Positions 20,551 to 27,671 of a DNA stretch of 64,000 bases are shown in pieces. Below the pieces are notes generated by a model. It saw only the letters and a list, made by a program, of their open reading frames with translations, was not told the origin of the DNA and did no database searches. Origin of the DNA: JAEULH01 sp963805915 (GTDB lineage: Bacteria; Pseudomonadota; Alphaproteobacteria; Rhodospirillales; Defluviicoccaceae); contig CAWDWD010000010.1 in the NCBI GenBank assembly GCA_963805915.1, positions 62,001 through 126,000 of the forward strand, read 5' to 3'. Position 1 is the first letter of the stretch; the number at the start of each line of letters is the position of its first letter. The position numbers and the translations under genes are program-made.

Positions 20551-20610
20551 GTGGTCTGATCCTGATGCTTGAGGACTCAAGCGTCAGGTGAATCAGCCCA
20601 TCAAACCACT
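20551..20610. repeat. Palindromic repeat unit A (REP/MITE-like)
   Basis: Outer arms GTGGTCTGAT and ATCAAACCAC enclose a 13-bp stem (20561-20573 with 20576-20588, one G-T mismatch, 2-base loop). The same arms and the stem core CTGAcGCTTGAG/CTCAAGCGTCAG recur at 62221-62272, which shows that this is a dispersed repeat and not a simple terminator. Confidence 0.75.
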
Positions 20611-20638
20611 AAAGCGCGCGCGAGTGGACGCGCTGTCG

Positions 20639-20890
20639 TCAGGAATTGGCATCCCGGTCTTCGCGCTCAACGCGCACCGCTTCGTCAGCGACCTCTTGCA
20701 GCTTTTCCGGAGCGACGCCTTCGGCGAGGCCCTCCTTCGCGATGTCCTTGGCGACCTCCGGCGGCAAGCCCTCCTCCTTTGCCGTATGGACGACGTGAGC
20801 CACGACGGCGGGCTCGGCGCCGGCAACGCCATGTTCTTCGCCGGACTTGGGCTTGGTTGACCCGGGCTTGGTGGCTTCATCCTTGGCCAT
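20639..20890 (-). CDS. Conserved small hydrophilic protein, function unknown
   Basis: 83-residue charged protein, Lys/Glu-rich at the N-terminus (MAKDEATKPGSTKPKSGEE) followed by a helical segment (EEGLPPEVAKDIAKEGLAEG). No membrane segment or signal peptide. The ATG at 20890 has GGAG 8 bases upstream, which decides the start. It lies between stress-type small genes and may be stress-induced; I do not recognise a named family. Confidence 0.6.
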   Translation of the reverse strand: MAKDEATKPGSTKPKSGEEHGVAGAEPAVVAHVVHTAKEEGLPPEVAKDIAKEGLAEGVAPEKLQEVADEAVRVEREDRDANS

Positions 20891-21141
20891 TCGTGTTTCT
20901 CCATTGGTTGCAGACAAGAGGTCCGGCGCGGCTTCACGGCGCGGCTTCGTGGCGCGGCGGACGTAGCCGACCCCGCCGCGTTCGTCGGACGCATCAAACG
21001 CAAGGCGACGCCAGCGCGCATTATCCGACGTTAAGTCCGTGCGGCGCGTGGCGAGTTGGGATGGAACAACAATCCGCTCGACTGGTTGATGGATTGGGCG
21101 TGCGCGCGCGCCGTTGTCTCGAAGCGTGGGGAAGGATGCAA

Positions 21142-21876
21142 ATGGTTCCCGACTGGCTGCATATGCTGGCGACCGCGTCGCTGCTCTTGGGTGCGGCATG
21201 CGCCGTCATGATTGCCGTCGATGTCGCGCGTCATCCGCAGCACATGTGGATCATGAACATTGTCTGGCCGGTGGTCGCGCTCTTCGCCAGCGTGATCGCG
21301 GTGTGGGGGTACTTCCGCTACGGCCGGCTCGCCTCGCATGAAAAGGCGCACGCGGCGATGGAGCGCGGCCGGGAGATGCCGGCGAAGTCCGAAACCTCGT
21401 TTGCCGTCAAGGTCGGCAAGGGCGCCAGCCATTGCGGCAGCGGCTGCACGCTCGGCGATATTGTTGCCGAGTGGTTGGTGTTCCTGGTGCCGGCGATCGC
21501 GACATGGTTCGGCTACCGGACGCTGTTCGCCGAGAAGATCTTCGCCGTGTGGATTGTCGACTATATTTTCGCCTTCGCGTTCGGCATCGCCTTCCAGTAT
21601 TTCACGATCAAACCAATGCGCGAATTAACGCCACGACAGGCGATCATGCAGGCGGTCAAGGCCGATGCCGCGTCGCTGACCGCGTGGCAGGTCGGCATGT
21701 ACGGCTTCATGGCGTTCGCCTACTTCTATATCTTCAGGAGCGTTCTCGGCGCGCCCCTTCCGGTTAATTCGGTCGAGTTCTGGTTCATGATGCAGATCGC
21801 CATGCTGTGCGGCTTCGCCACCAGCTACCCGGTCAACTGGTGGCTGATCCGCGCCGGCATCAAGGAAGCGATGTAG
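21142..21876 (+). CDS. DUF4396 domain membrane protein
   Basis: Integral membrane protein of about 244 residues with six or so helices. The family hallmark SHCGSGCTLGDIVAEW, a Cys-containing loop that opens the DUF4396 domain, is at about residue 100, followed by IVDYIFAFAFGIAFQYFTI and the C-terminal CGFATSYPVNWWLI. ATG 21142 is chosen because GGGGAAGG lies 6 bases before it. Function unknown; the Cys pair and conserved Asp/His could bind metal. Confidence 0.82.
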   Translation: MVPDWLHMLATASLLLGAACAVMIAVDVARHPQHMWIMNIVWPVVALFASVIAVWGYFRYGRLASHEKAHAAMERGREMPAKSETSFAVKVGKGASHCGSGCTLGDIVAEWLVFLVPAIATWFGYRTLFAEKIFAVWIVDYIFAFAFGIAFQYFTIKPMRELTPRQAIMQAVKADAASLTAWQVGMYGFMAFAYFYIFRSVLGAPLPVNSVEFWFMMQIAMLCGFATSYPVNWWLIRAGIKEAM

Positions 21877-21918
21877 ACGCGAATCGGGCGTGCCTTGGCG
21901 GCTCAGTCGCCGACCGTG

Positions 21919-22290
21919 TTAGCCGGTCAGGCAGGCCTGCAAGGCCTCGACCAGAACCGGCAGACCCACCGGCTTGCGCAGCACCTGAGCTCTCGCGTAG
22001 CGGTCGGTAAATCGCCGCCTGTCGTAGCCGGTGAGGAACACGAACGGGATGCCTCGGGCCGACAGGCCCTCGGCCACGGGAAAGACCCACTCACCGGCGA
22101 GATTGCCATCGAGCAGGGCGACGTCGATCCTGTCGCCATGCTCCTCTATCAGAGCCAGCGCCTCGACGACGCTGGCGGCGCCGATGACCTCGGCGCCCCG
22201 TCCGCCGAGCTCCGTTGCGAAGAGCATCGCGATGAGCGCCTCGTCCTCGGCGAGGAGCACGCATTTTCCGCTGAGATCGCCGGCCGCCAT
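21919..22290 (-). CDS. Single-domain response regulator (receiver only)
   Basis: 123-residue CheY-like receiver. It has the acidic pocket in LLAEDEALIAM, the phospho-acceptor aspartate in DVALLDGNLAGE, the Thr in VFLTGYD and the lysine in VLRKPVGL. No output domain is present, so it should work by protein interaction in a phosphorelay. The FLTGYD...LRKP form is typical of receivers paired with HWE/HisKA_2 kinases in alphaproteobacteria; no kinase is adjacent. Confidence 0.85.
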   Translation of the reverse strand: MAAGDLSGKCVLLAEDEALIAMLFATELGGRGAEVIGAASVVEALALIEEHGDRIDVALLDGNLAGEWVFPVAEGLSARGIPFVFLTGYDRRRFTDRYARAQVLRKPVGLPVLVEALQACLTG

Positions 22291-22361
22291 TGCAAAAAAT
22301 CCGCGAATCCGTTTTTGGCTACCGGCCGGCCCGGGCTACGAACCGGACCCAGACCGCTCTA

Positions 22362-24464
22362 TCAGGTGATGAACGGGACGATAATCAATGAGACGATGGA
22401 CAGCAACTTGACGAGGATGTTCATCGCCGGACCGGAGGTGTCCTTGAACGGGTCGCCGACCGTGTCGCCGATGACCGCCGCGGCGTGGGCATCGCTGCCC
22501 TTGCGCTCGCCGGCGATCTCGCCGCGCTCGATGAACTTCTTCGCATTATCCCAGGCGCCGCCGGCGTTGGCCATGAACAGCGCCAGGACGACGCCGACGA
22601 TGAGCGAGCCCATTAACATGCCGCCGAGCGCCTCCGGGCCGATAAAGAAGCCGACAATGACGGGAGCCGTGACCGCCATGAGCCCTGGAGGAATCATTTC
22701 GCGGAGAGCGGCGTTCGTTGAAATGGCGATGCAGCGCGCGGTGTCGGGCTCACCCATGCCCTGAAGCAGGCCGGGAATTTCGCGAAACTGCCGGCGGATC
22801 TCGTTGACCATCTCGATCGCCGCCTTGCCGACGGAGTTCATCGTCATCGAGGCGGCCAGAACGACGACGATCGCGCCGAGGAACGCACCGACGACAACGC
22901 GCGGATCGGTGATTTCCATGATCACCGGCTCGACAGAGTGGAGCTGCACCGCCTGCTTGAAGGCGACGAACAGTGCCAGCGCGGTGAGAGCCGCCGAGCC
23001 GATAGCGAACCCTTTGCCGGTCGCCGCGGTGGTATTCCCGATCGAATCGAGCTCGTCGGTGATGGCGCGCACTTCCTCGGGAAGATCCGCCATCTCGGCG
23101 ATACCACCGGCGTTGTCCGAAATCGGGCCGCTCGCGTCGATGGTCATGGTCATGCCGGCGGTCGCCAGCATGCCGACGGCGGCGATCGCGATGCCGTAGA
23201 GCCCCGCGGCCTGATACGCGATCAGCGTCGCCGAGGCGATCAGCAGCAGCGGCACGGCGCACGATTGAAAGCCGACGGCGATGCCGGTGATTACGTTGGT
23301 CGCGGCTCCCGTCTTGGATGCCGCGGCGACCTTCAGGACGGGTTTCCCGCCAGTGTAGTAGGCGGTCACACGGCCGATCAGCACGCCCGCGACGTTGCCG
23401 GCGATGATCGCGAAGAGGATGCCCCAGCCGTAACCGAAGACGGCGAGGATGATCATGGTTAGGACGACGAAAATGCCCGCCGTGCTCATATCGGCGGCGG
23501 CAAGCGCCTTCTCCGGCCCGAGGTTATGGTAAAAACGCAGGCCGAAGATGCCGCACATGGAGGCGATCAGGCCGGCGATTGATAGCAATAACGGCAACGC
23601 CATGAGCATGACCTGGGTTACCAGGATCTCGCCGCCCGGGGTCGCGGCCGTATCGAGCCACGATGCCATCCCCACCATCCGCGCGGGCAGTTCGCCGCCG
23701 AACATGGTGAAGAGATCGTCGGGGGCCATCGTCGCTGCGATCGTCATCGTCGCAACCATGCCGCCGACGTAGGATTCGAAGATATCGGCGCCCATGCCGG
23801 CGACATCGCCGACGTTGTCGCCGACGTTGTCGGCGATCACGCCCGGGTTGCGGGGATCGTCCTCGGGGATGCCGGCCTCGACCTTGCCGACCAGGTCCGC
23901 GCCGATGTCGGCCGCCTTGGTGAAAATGCCGCCGCCGACGCGCGCGAAGAACGCGATCGACGAGGCCCCCATGGAAAAGCCCCAAATGATCTGAACGTCA
24001 TCCGGACGGCCGACGAGAAAGAAGAGAAGACCGAGGCCGAGCAACCCAAACGCGGCGACGGCAAGCCCCATCACTGCGCCGCCCCCGAAGGCGACATTCA
24101 GCGCCCCGGCGATGTTGCTGTTGAGCGCCGCGGCGGTTGTTCGAACGTTGGCCTTGGTCGCGGCCTTCATTCCGACGAACCCGGCCATGGCCGACGAGAG
24201 AGCACCGAAGACAAACGCGCCGCTCATGCGAATGTCATACTGGAAGGTGAGAAGAATGCCGACCACCAGGACAAAAAGGGCGATGCGGATGTACTGCTCG
24301 CGCAGGTAGGTCATCGCGCCCAAATGGATCGCGTCGCCGATTTCCTTCATCCGGTCGTTGCCGGCCGGTTTGCGCGCCACTCCGATATACAAACCGGTGG
24401 CCGCAAGCAGTCCGATACCGGCTGCCACCATTGATATCAAGCCGGCGTTCACGCCCTCGTTCAT
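22362..24464 (-). CDS. hppA: Membrane-bound ion-pumping pyrophosphatase, K+-dependent sequence type
   Basis: Hydrolyses cytosolic pyrophosphate and pumps H+ (or Na+) across the inner membrane. The 700-residue protein has about 16 helices and the substrate-binding sequence DIGADLVGKVEAGIPEDDPR followed by ADNVGDNVGD; conserved acidic sites recur in TIDASGPISDNAGG and near the end in DTVGDPFKDTSGPAMN. The segment GNTTAATGKG has Ala where K+-independent enzymes carry Lys, so this is the K+-dependent subtype. GGAAGG lies before the ATG. H+ versus Na+ transport cannot be settled by eye. Confidence 0.94.
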   Translation of the reverse strand: MNEGVNAGLISMVAAGIGLLAATGLYIGVARKPAGNDRMKEIGDAIHLGAMTYLREQYIRIALFVLVVGILLTFQYDIRMSGAFVFGALSSAMAGFVGMKAATKANVRTTAAALNSNIAGALNVAFGGGAVMGLAVAAFGLLGLGLLFFLVGRPDDVQIIWGFSMGASSIAFFARVGGGIFTKAADIGADLVGKVEAGIPEDDPRNPGVIADNVGDNVGDVAGMGADIFESYVGGMVATMTIAATMAPDDLFTMFGGELPARMVGMASWLDTAATPGGEILVTQVMLMALPLLLSIAGLIASMCGIFGLRFYHNLGPEKALAAADMSTAGIFVVLTMIILAVFGYGWGILFAIIAGNVAGVLIGRVTAYYTGGKPVLKVAAASKTGAATNVITGIAVGFQSCAVPLLLIASATLIAYQAAGLYGIAIAAVGMLATAGMTMTIDASGPISDNAGGIAEMADLPEEVRAITDELDSIGNTTAATGKGFAIGSAALTALALFVAFKQAVQLHSVEPVIMEITDPRVVVGAFLGAIVVVLAASMTMNSVGKAAIEMVNEIRRQFREIPGLLQGMGEPDTARCIAISTNAALREMIPPGLMAVTAPVIVGFFIGPEALGGMLMGSLIVGVVLALFMANAGGAWDNAKKFIERGEIAGERKGSDAHAAAVIGDTVGDPFKDTSGPAMNILVKLLSIVSLIIVPFIT

Positions 24465-24951
24465 CGTGCTATCCTTCCGACATAACTCTCAAGAGCGTTC
24501 CAACGGGCGATCCCCATCGCCAAAAGGCGTCTCCGCGGTACAAAGGGATCATCATGGAAACGTTGCGGTCAATTCGTGCGCCATTCTCGGCCACAAGCAT
24601 TTGCGGATAGTGGTGGGAGCCGGATTTACGAGCACATAAACGCATAAACAGAGACCCTTTTACGCGCTCCTCTCGCCGTCGTCCAGCGACACGGAAAATG
24701 CGTCGCAATCACCCAGCCGTGACGGCTGCTGGCCATGGACGCGTCGAGTTCAGCGGCCGATCCCTCTTAGGCGCCTGTAGGGCTAGCAACAGAACGACAT
24801 TGGCATATACAAATGCAAGTCGAGCTTAAACGCCGGATTGTTACCGTGGTGACGGAAGTTGGAAGTCGCGAAGATGATCATCGCAATGGCGCGATGCCCC
24901 GTGTGTACACGCCGGTAGAGGCGCTTAACGACGGATTTTGGAGACGAAAAG
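24465..24951. other. Gene-free stretch between hppA and the CBS gene
   Basis: About 490 bases that must hold the divergent promoters of hppA and the CBS gene. Short open frames on both strands lack ribosome sites and recognisable sequence. I see no strong promoter, repeat or RNA structure. Confidence 0.5.
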
Positions 24952-25392
24952 ATGTTTTGCCAGCACTACATGGTTCGCTCGACGCCAACGGTTCTTGATA
25001 CCGCTACTCTCGCCGAGGCCATGGCGATCATGATCAAGCACCATCGCCAGCAGTTGCTCATCATTAACGCCAAGGGTGAATTTGTCGGCGAAATCACCAC
25101 GTTCACGCTGGCCAAGCTACTGCTTCCCGACGGCGAGCGTGAGTACTCGCGCGAGGAAGCCGAACTTGAGACGGTAGTCGACGTCGACGATCGTATCGCG
25201 CCGCATCTTGGCCGTCGCGTCAGCGAGTTCGCCGAGCACGACTTGCCGATCATGAATCCCGATACGCCACTGGTCAACGCCATCAAGCTTCTCGCCGGCG
25301 GAAAGCTCCGTCTGCCGGTTGTGGACCCGAAAACAAACAAGTTTGTCGGCGCCATTTCGTCGCTGTCGGTATTGCGCCGCTATCAATTTTGA
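24952..25392 (+). CDS. CBS-domain protein
   Basis: 146-residue cytosolic protein made of a CBS pair: first repeat LDTATLAEAMAIMIKHHRQQ then LLIINAKGEFVGEI, second repeat NPDTPLVNAIKLLAGGKLRL then PVVDPKTNKFVGAIS. Such stand-alone CBS pairs bind adenine nucleotides and act as energy sensors. ATG 24952 has GGAG about 9 bases before it. It is followed by an uncharacterised small gene, possibly in one transcript. Confidence 0.82.
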   Translation: MFCQHYMVRSTPTVLDTATLAEAMAIMIKHHRQQLLIINAKGEFVGEITTFTLAKLLLPDGEREYSREEAELETVVDVDDRIAPHLGRRVSEFAEHDLPIMNPDTPLVNAIKLLAGGKLRLPVVDPKTNKFVGAISSLSVLRRYQF

Positions 25393-25537
25393 ACGCTCTC
25401 GGCAGCCGCGAACAGCCGTGCGATAACACCGGCGCGGTTCCCGGATGTAGCGCTAACGCAACGGCTATGATATACGCGGGCCAAAACCGGTCGACGGCGA
25501 AAGCCCGGTCAGTCGAAGACGAATGGAGATCCAGACG

Positions 25538-25846
25538 ATGAAGGTGATGCTATTGTTGACAGGGGGCGGACCACTCGTGATTTTGACATCGGCCGAGTTG
25601 CCGACCGATCCGGGGTTGCTCAAGGAGCTGGCATCGAAAGGTATCGAAAAGTTTATCGCCTACGGCATCCCAGTCGAACTGGCAAAGGATCGCTATGGCG
25701 CTCATTTCGCCGCCGTCGCGCGTAACGTTCACGAAACCGACCTGCTGCGGATCCTCGATTTCAACGGGCACCGGGCGTTTTCGCTGTTCGACTTCGACGA
25801 GCTCGGCCCGCCGATGCGCTACGAGTTGGATCGCGCCGATACTTAG
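25538..25846 (+). CDS. Conserved hypothetical protein
   Basis: About 102 residues, no membrane segment, beginning MKVMLLLTGGGPLVILTS and ending with FSLFDFDELGPPMRYE. A first strand with a Gly-rich turn and later helices suggest a small alpha/beta protein. The ATG at 25538 has GGAG upstream; ATG 25523 is an alternative. I do not recognise a named family. Confidence 0.6.
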   Translation: MKVMLLLTGGGPLVILTSAELPTDPGLLKELASKGIEKFIAYGIPVELAKDRYGAHFAAVARNVHETDLLRILDFNGHRAFSLFDFDELGPPMRYELDRADT

Positions 25847-25944
25847 CGGTTGGACGTATAGGTTGCATGCCGCGCGGTTCCGGCGCGGGTGAGCTTGCTT
25901 CTTGGGAGGCACGAGCCCCCTTCAAGGTCTCTTGATCTCTCGAT

Positions 25945-26031
25945 GCCCGGATGGCGGAACTGGTAGACGCGCTGGATTCAAAATCCAGTTCTCGCAAGAG
26001 AGTGTGGGTTCGATTCCCTCTCCGGGCACCA
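25945..26031 (+). tRNA. tRNA-Leu (anticodon CAA), CCA encoded
   Basis: Full cloverleaf: acceptor stem GCCCGGA/TCCGGGC, D arm with TGGTAGA, anticodon stem CTGGA/TCCAG with loop TTCAAAA, a long class II variable arm and T loop TTCGATT, ending ACCA. Anticodon CAA reads UUG. Confidence 0.97.
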
Positions 26032-26110
26032 AACCGCAACCATGATGACCGATCGCGGCTAGACCGCTTGGCGCCACGCCCACCTTGAGTTGTGGCCGCC
26101 GCATGTCCAG

Positions 26111-26356
26111 CTAATGCAGGCTGAGCGGCTCCAGATCGTTTTGCCGGATGATGGCGATGGCGACGTCGTGAGGCTCATGGATGACGGCCAAGGTTCGCCC
26201 GTCGGCGGCGTGCACTTCAAGGCCCGGCTTATCGTTAACCAGGATGGGCCTCAAATAGGCAACATGATCATTGCCCAGAGCCGCGAAGGCCGCCGGCTCG
26301 ATGTTCCGCAGGTCGGCTCTGAATAACGTGGACCTTGCGCTGTTGTCGTAGGTCAT
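26111..26356 (-). CDS. DUF1150 family protein
   Basis: Small alphaproteobacterial protein of 81 residues with the family's typical ending (AVIHEPHDVAIAIIRQNDLEPLSLH). ATG 26356 is preceded by GGAGGAG at a good distance and gives MTYDNSARSTLF. It lies 77 bases downstream of hsp20 on the same strand, an arrangement repeated in many alphaproteobacteria, which suggests a role in the heat or stress response. Function unknown. Confidence 0.85.
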   Translation of the reverse strand: MTYDNSARSTLFRADLRNIEPAAFAALGNDHVAYLRPILVNDKPGLEVHAADGRTLAVIHEPHDVAIAIIRQNDLEPLSLH

Positions 26357-26433
26357 GAAAGGGCTCCTCCAAGGCGCCAAGCGGAATTGTGTCGCGAGCC
26401 GCCCGCTAGATAATTGAGAAAAACTCGCAGACC

Positions 26434-26904
26434 CTAAGTCGCGTCCGCAACGTCGATGGTCAGGACCGGACGAGGCGCCGGTTTCGTGGCGCGCTCACGC
26501 GCAATCGCGATCCTGCGCACCATGCCTTGCGGTGTCTTTCGCTGCAGATCAATGCTCAGCAAACCGTTATCGAGAACGGCGGCCTTGACCTCGATACAGT
26601 CGGCAAGGACGAACGTCCGCTGAAATTGGCGCATGGCGATACCCCGGTGAGTGTAGACGTGCCGCGCTTCGTCCGGCTTGCGCCGGCCCCGGATGACGAG
26701 CTGCGTGTCTTCGAGGGTAACGCCAAGGTCGTCCGTTTTAAATCCGGCGACAGCAAGGGTTATGCGCAAGCCTTGCTCGCCGATCCGCTCAATGTTGTAG
26801 GGCGGATAACTATCGGCGTTTGTTTTCGAAAGATGATTGAGAGTCTGCTCGATGTGCTCGAAGCCGAGCACAAGCGGGCTGTTGAACGCGCTCATTCGCG
26901 ACAT
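26434..26904 (-). CDS. Hsp20/alpha-crystallin small heat shock protein
   Basis: ATP-independent holdase chaperone of 156 residues. The N-terminal arm PLVLGFEHIEQTLNHL is the IbpA-type start, and the alpha-crystallin domain (YPPYNIERIGEQGLRITLAV to GLLSIDLQRKTPQGM) includes the edge motif GIAMRQFQRTFVLAD. ATG 26904 (MSRMSAFNSPL) is used because GGAGGAG lies before it; a second ATG follows 9 bases later. It is probably cotranscribed with the DUF1150 gene, under the leader described separately. Confidence 0.92.
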   Translation of the reverse strand: MSRMSAFNSPLVLGFEHIEQTLNHLSKTNADSYPPYNIERIGEQGLRITLAVAGFKTDDLGVTLEDTQLVIRGRRKPDEARHVYTHRGIAMRQFQRTFVLADCIEVKAAVLDNGLLSIDLQRKTPQGMVRRIAIARERATKPAPRPVLTIDVADAT

Positions 26905-27010
26905 CTGGCCGTTCTCCTCCACGAGCGAGTTGGTCATTTCGCGGGCCCGAAAGCGGCACCCCGCTAGCGGTTCGATACAGACGATGATACCCATCCGTCG
27001 GCTGCGTCGA
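26905..27010 (-). promoter_or_regulatory. ROSE-like RNA thermometer in the hsp20 leader
   Basis: On the minus strand, TCGCT lies just before the ribosome site GGAGGAG in CTCGCTCGTGGAGGAG, able to form CUC/GAG pairs with a G-G mismatch. This matches the ROSE rule U-U/C-G-C-U facing the Shine-Dalgarno sequence, known from small heat shock gene leaders of alpha- and gammaproteobacteria. Further stems upstream (GATG/CATC and GCGG/CCGC) give the multi-hairpin layout. Predicted by eye, not folded. Confidence 0.55.
26965..27003. repeat. Palindromic repeat unit D, partial
   Basis: TAGCGGTTCGATACAGACG and then ATGATACCCATCCGTC match the reverse complement of unit C (62288-62340) almost base for base; the far outer arm has decayed. 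A bare copy of the left arm GTGGTCTGAT lies nearby at 27032-27041. The unit lies inside the hsp20 leader. Confidence 0.65.
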
Positions 27011-27016
27011 GTCGCC

Positions 27017-27022
27017 ATTATA
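27017..27022 (-). promoter_or_regulatory. Possible -10 box of the hsp20 promoter
   Basis: A perfect TATAAT lies on the minus strand about 113 bases before the hsp20 ATG, giving a leader long enough for the thermometer. No convincing -35 box or heat-shock sigma motif is seen at the right distance. Confidence 0.35.
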
Positions 27023-27183
27023 CGCGCTAATGTGGTCTGATCGCGCCGGGATGCAATATGCAAGCGCCGTCGCGCCACCCAGCCGCACCCGCAAAATACG
27101 CCTGCGCGCAAAACGGCGCTGGGCGCCGCGGGCTCATCACGCTCGCCGGTTGCGCGGTGCGGGCGCGGCCCGCCGCACCGGCT

Positions 27184-27381
27184 TCAGGTGATCAGTGACA
27201 CCACCAGCCAGCCGATCGAACCGACCAAAATCCAGCTTAAAGCGGTCGCCGTCGGCCAGATCAATATGGCCGGGTGCCTGAAGTCGTCACAGCAATCGTC
27301 CGATCGCAAATCGCCTGATCGCACATCGTCCGATAGCGGCTGCCTAACACCTACGTTTCCCTGTTTTCGAGGTGCGTTCAT
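27184..27381 (-). CDS. Small single-span membrane protein, function unknown
   Basis: 65-residue protein: a polar N-terminus (MNAPRKQGNVGVRQPLSDDV) and a C-terminal hydrophobic helix (ATALSWILVGSIGWLVVSLI). ATG 27381 has GAGGGGAAG upstream. Its middle contains three 5-residue repeats (SDDVR, SGDLR, SDDCC) from an in-frame 15-base tandem repeat, which supports translation. No family recognised. Confidence 0.5.
   Translation of the reverse strand: MNAPRKQGNVGVRQPLSDDVRSGDLRSDDCCDDFRHPAILIWPTATALSWILVGSIGWLVVSLIT
27294..27338. repeat. Three tandem 15-base repeats
   Basis: AATCGTCCGATCGCA, AATCGCCTGATCGCA and CATCGTCCGATAGCG follow each other directly, inside the small membrane-protein gene and in phase with its codons. 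Confidence 0.8.
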
Positions 27382-27671
27382 CGCGCTTCCCCTCACAACG
27401 ATATGTTGTCTATCCCCACGGCACTGCGTGCATGCTGCGTTCTTTAGGGGAGACTAATACTCCAGCGCCGACATGCCATTTCCCTATACTGTACAAGCTT
27501 GGCGAAGTAAATCAAGAGCGAAGCGCGCGGCTCAGAAGAAGCCACAATATCGACACAATCGGTTATTTTGGGAAATAATAGTCACAATCCTATAACCATG
27601 TGGATCCAGAGCTCGTGAACTTTAAATGTCCACTACGGAGCGGTGGATCTTATAGTAACCGCAACATCTAA

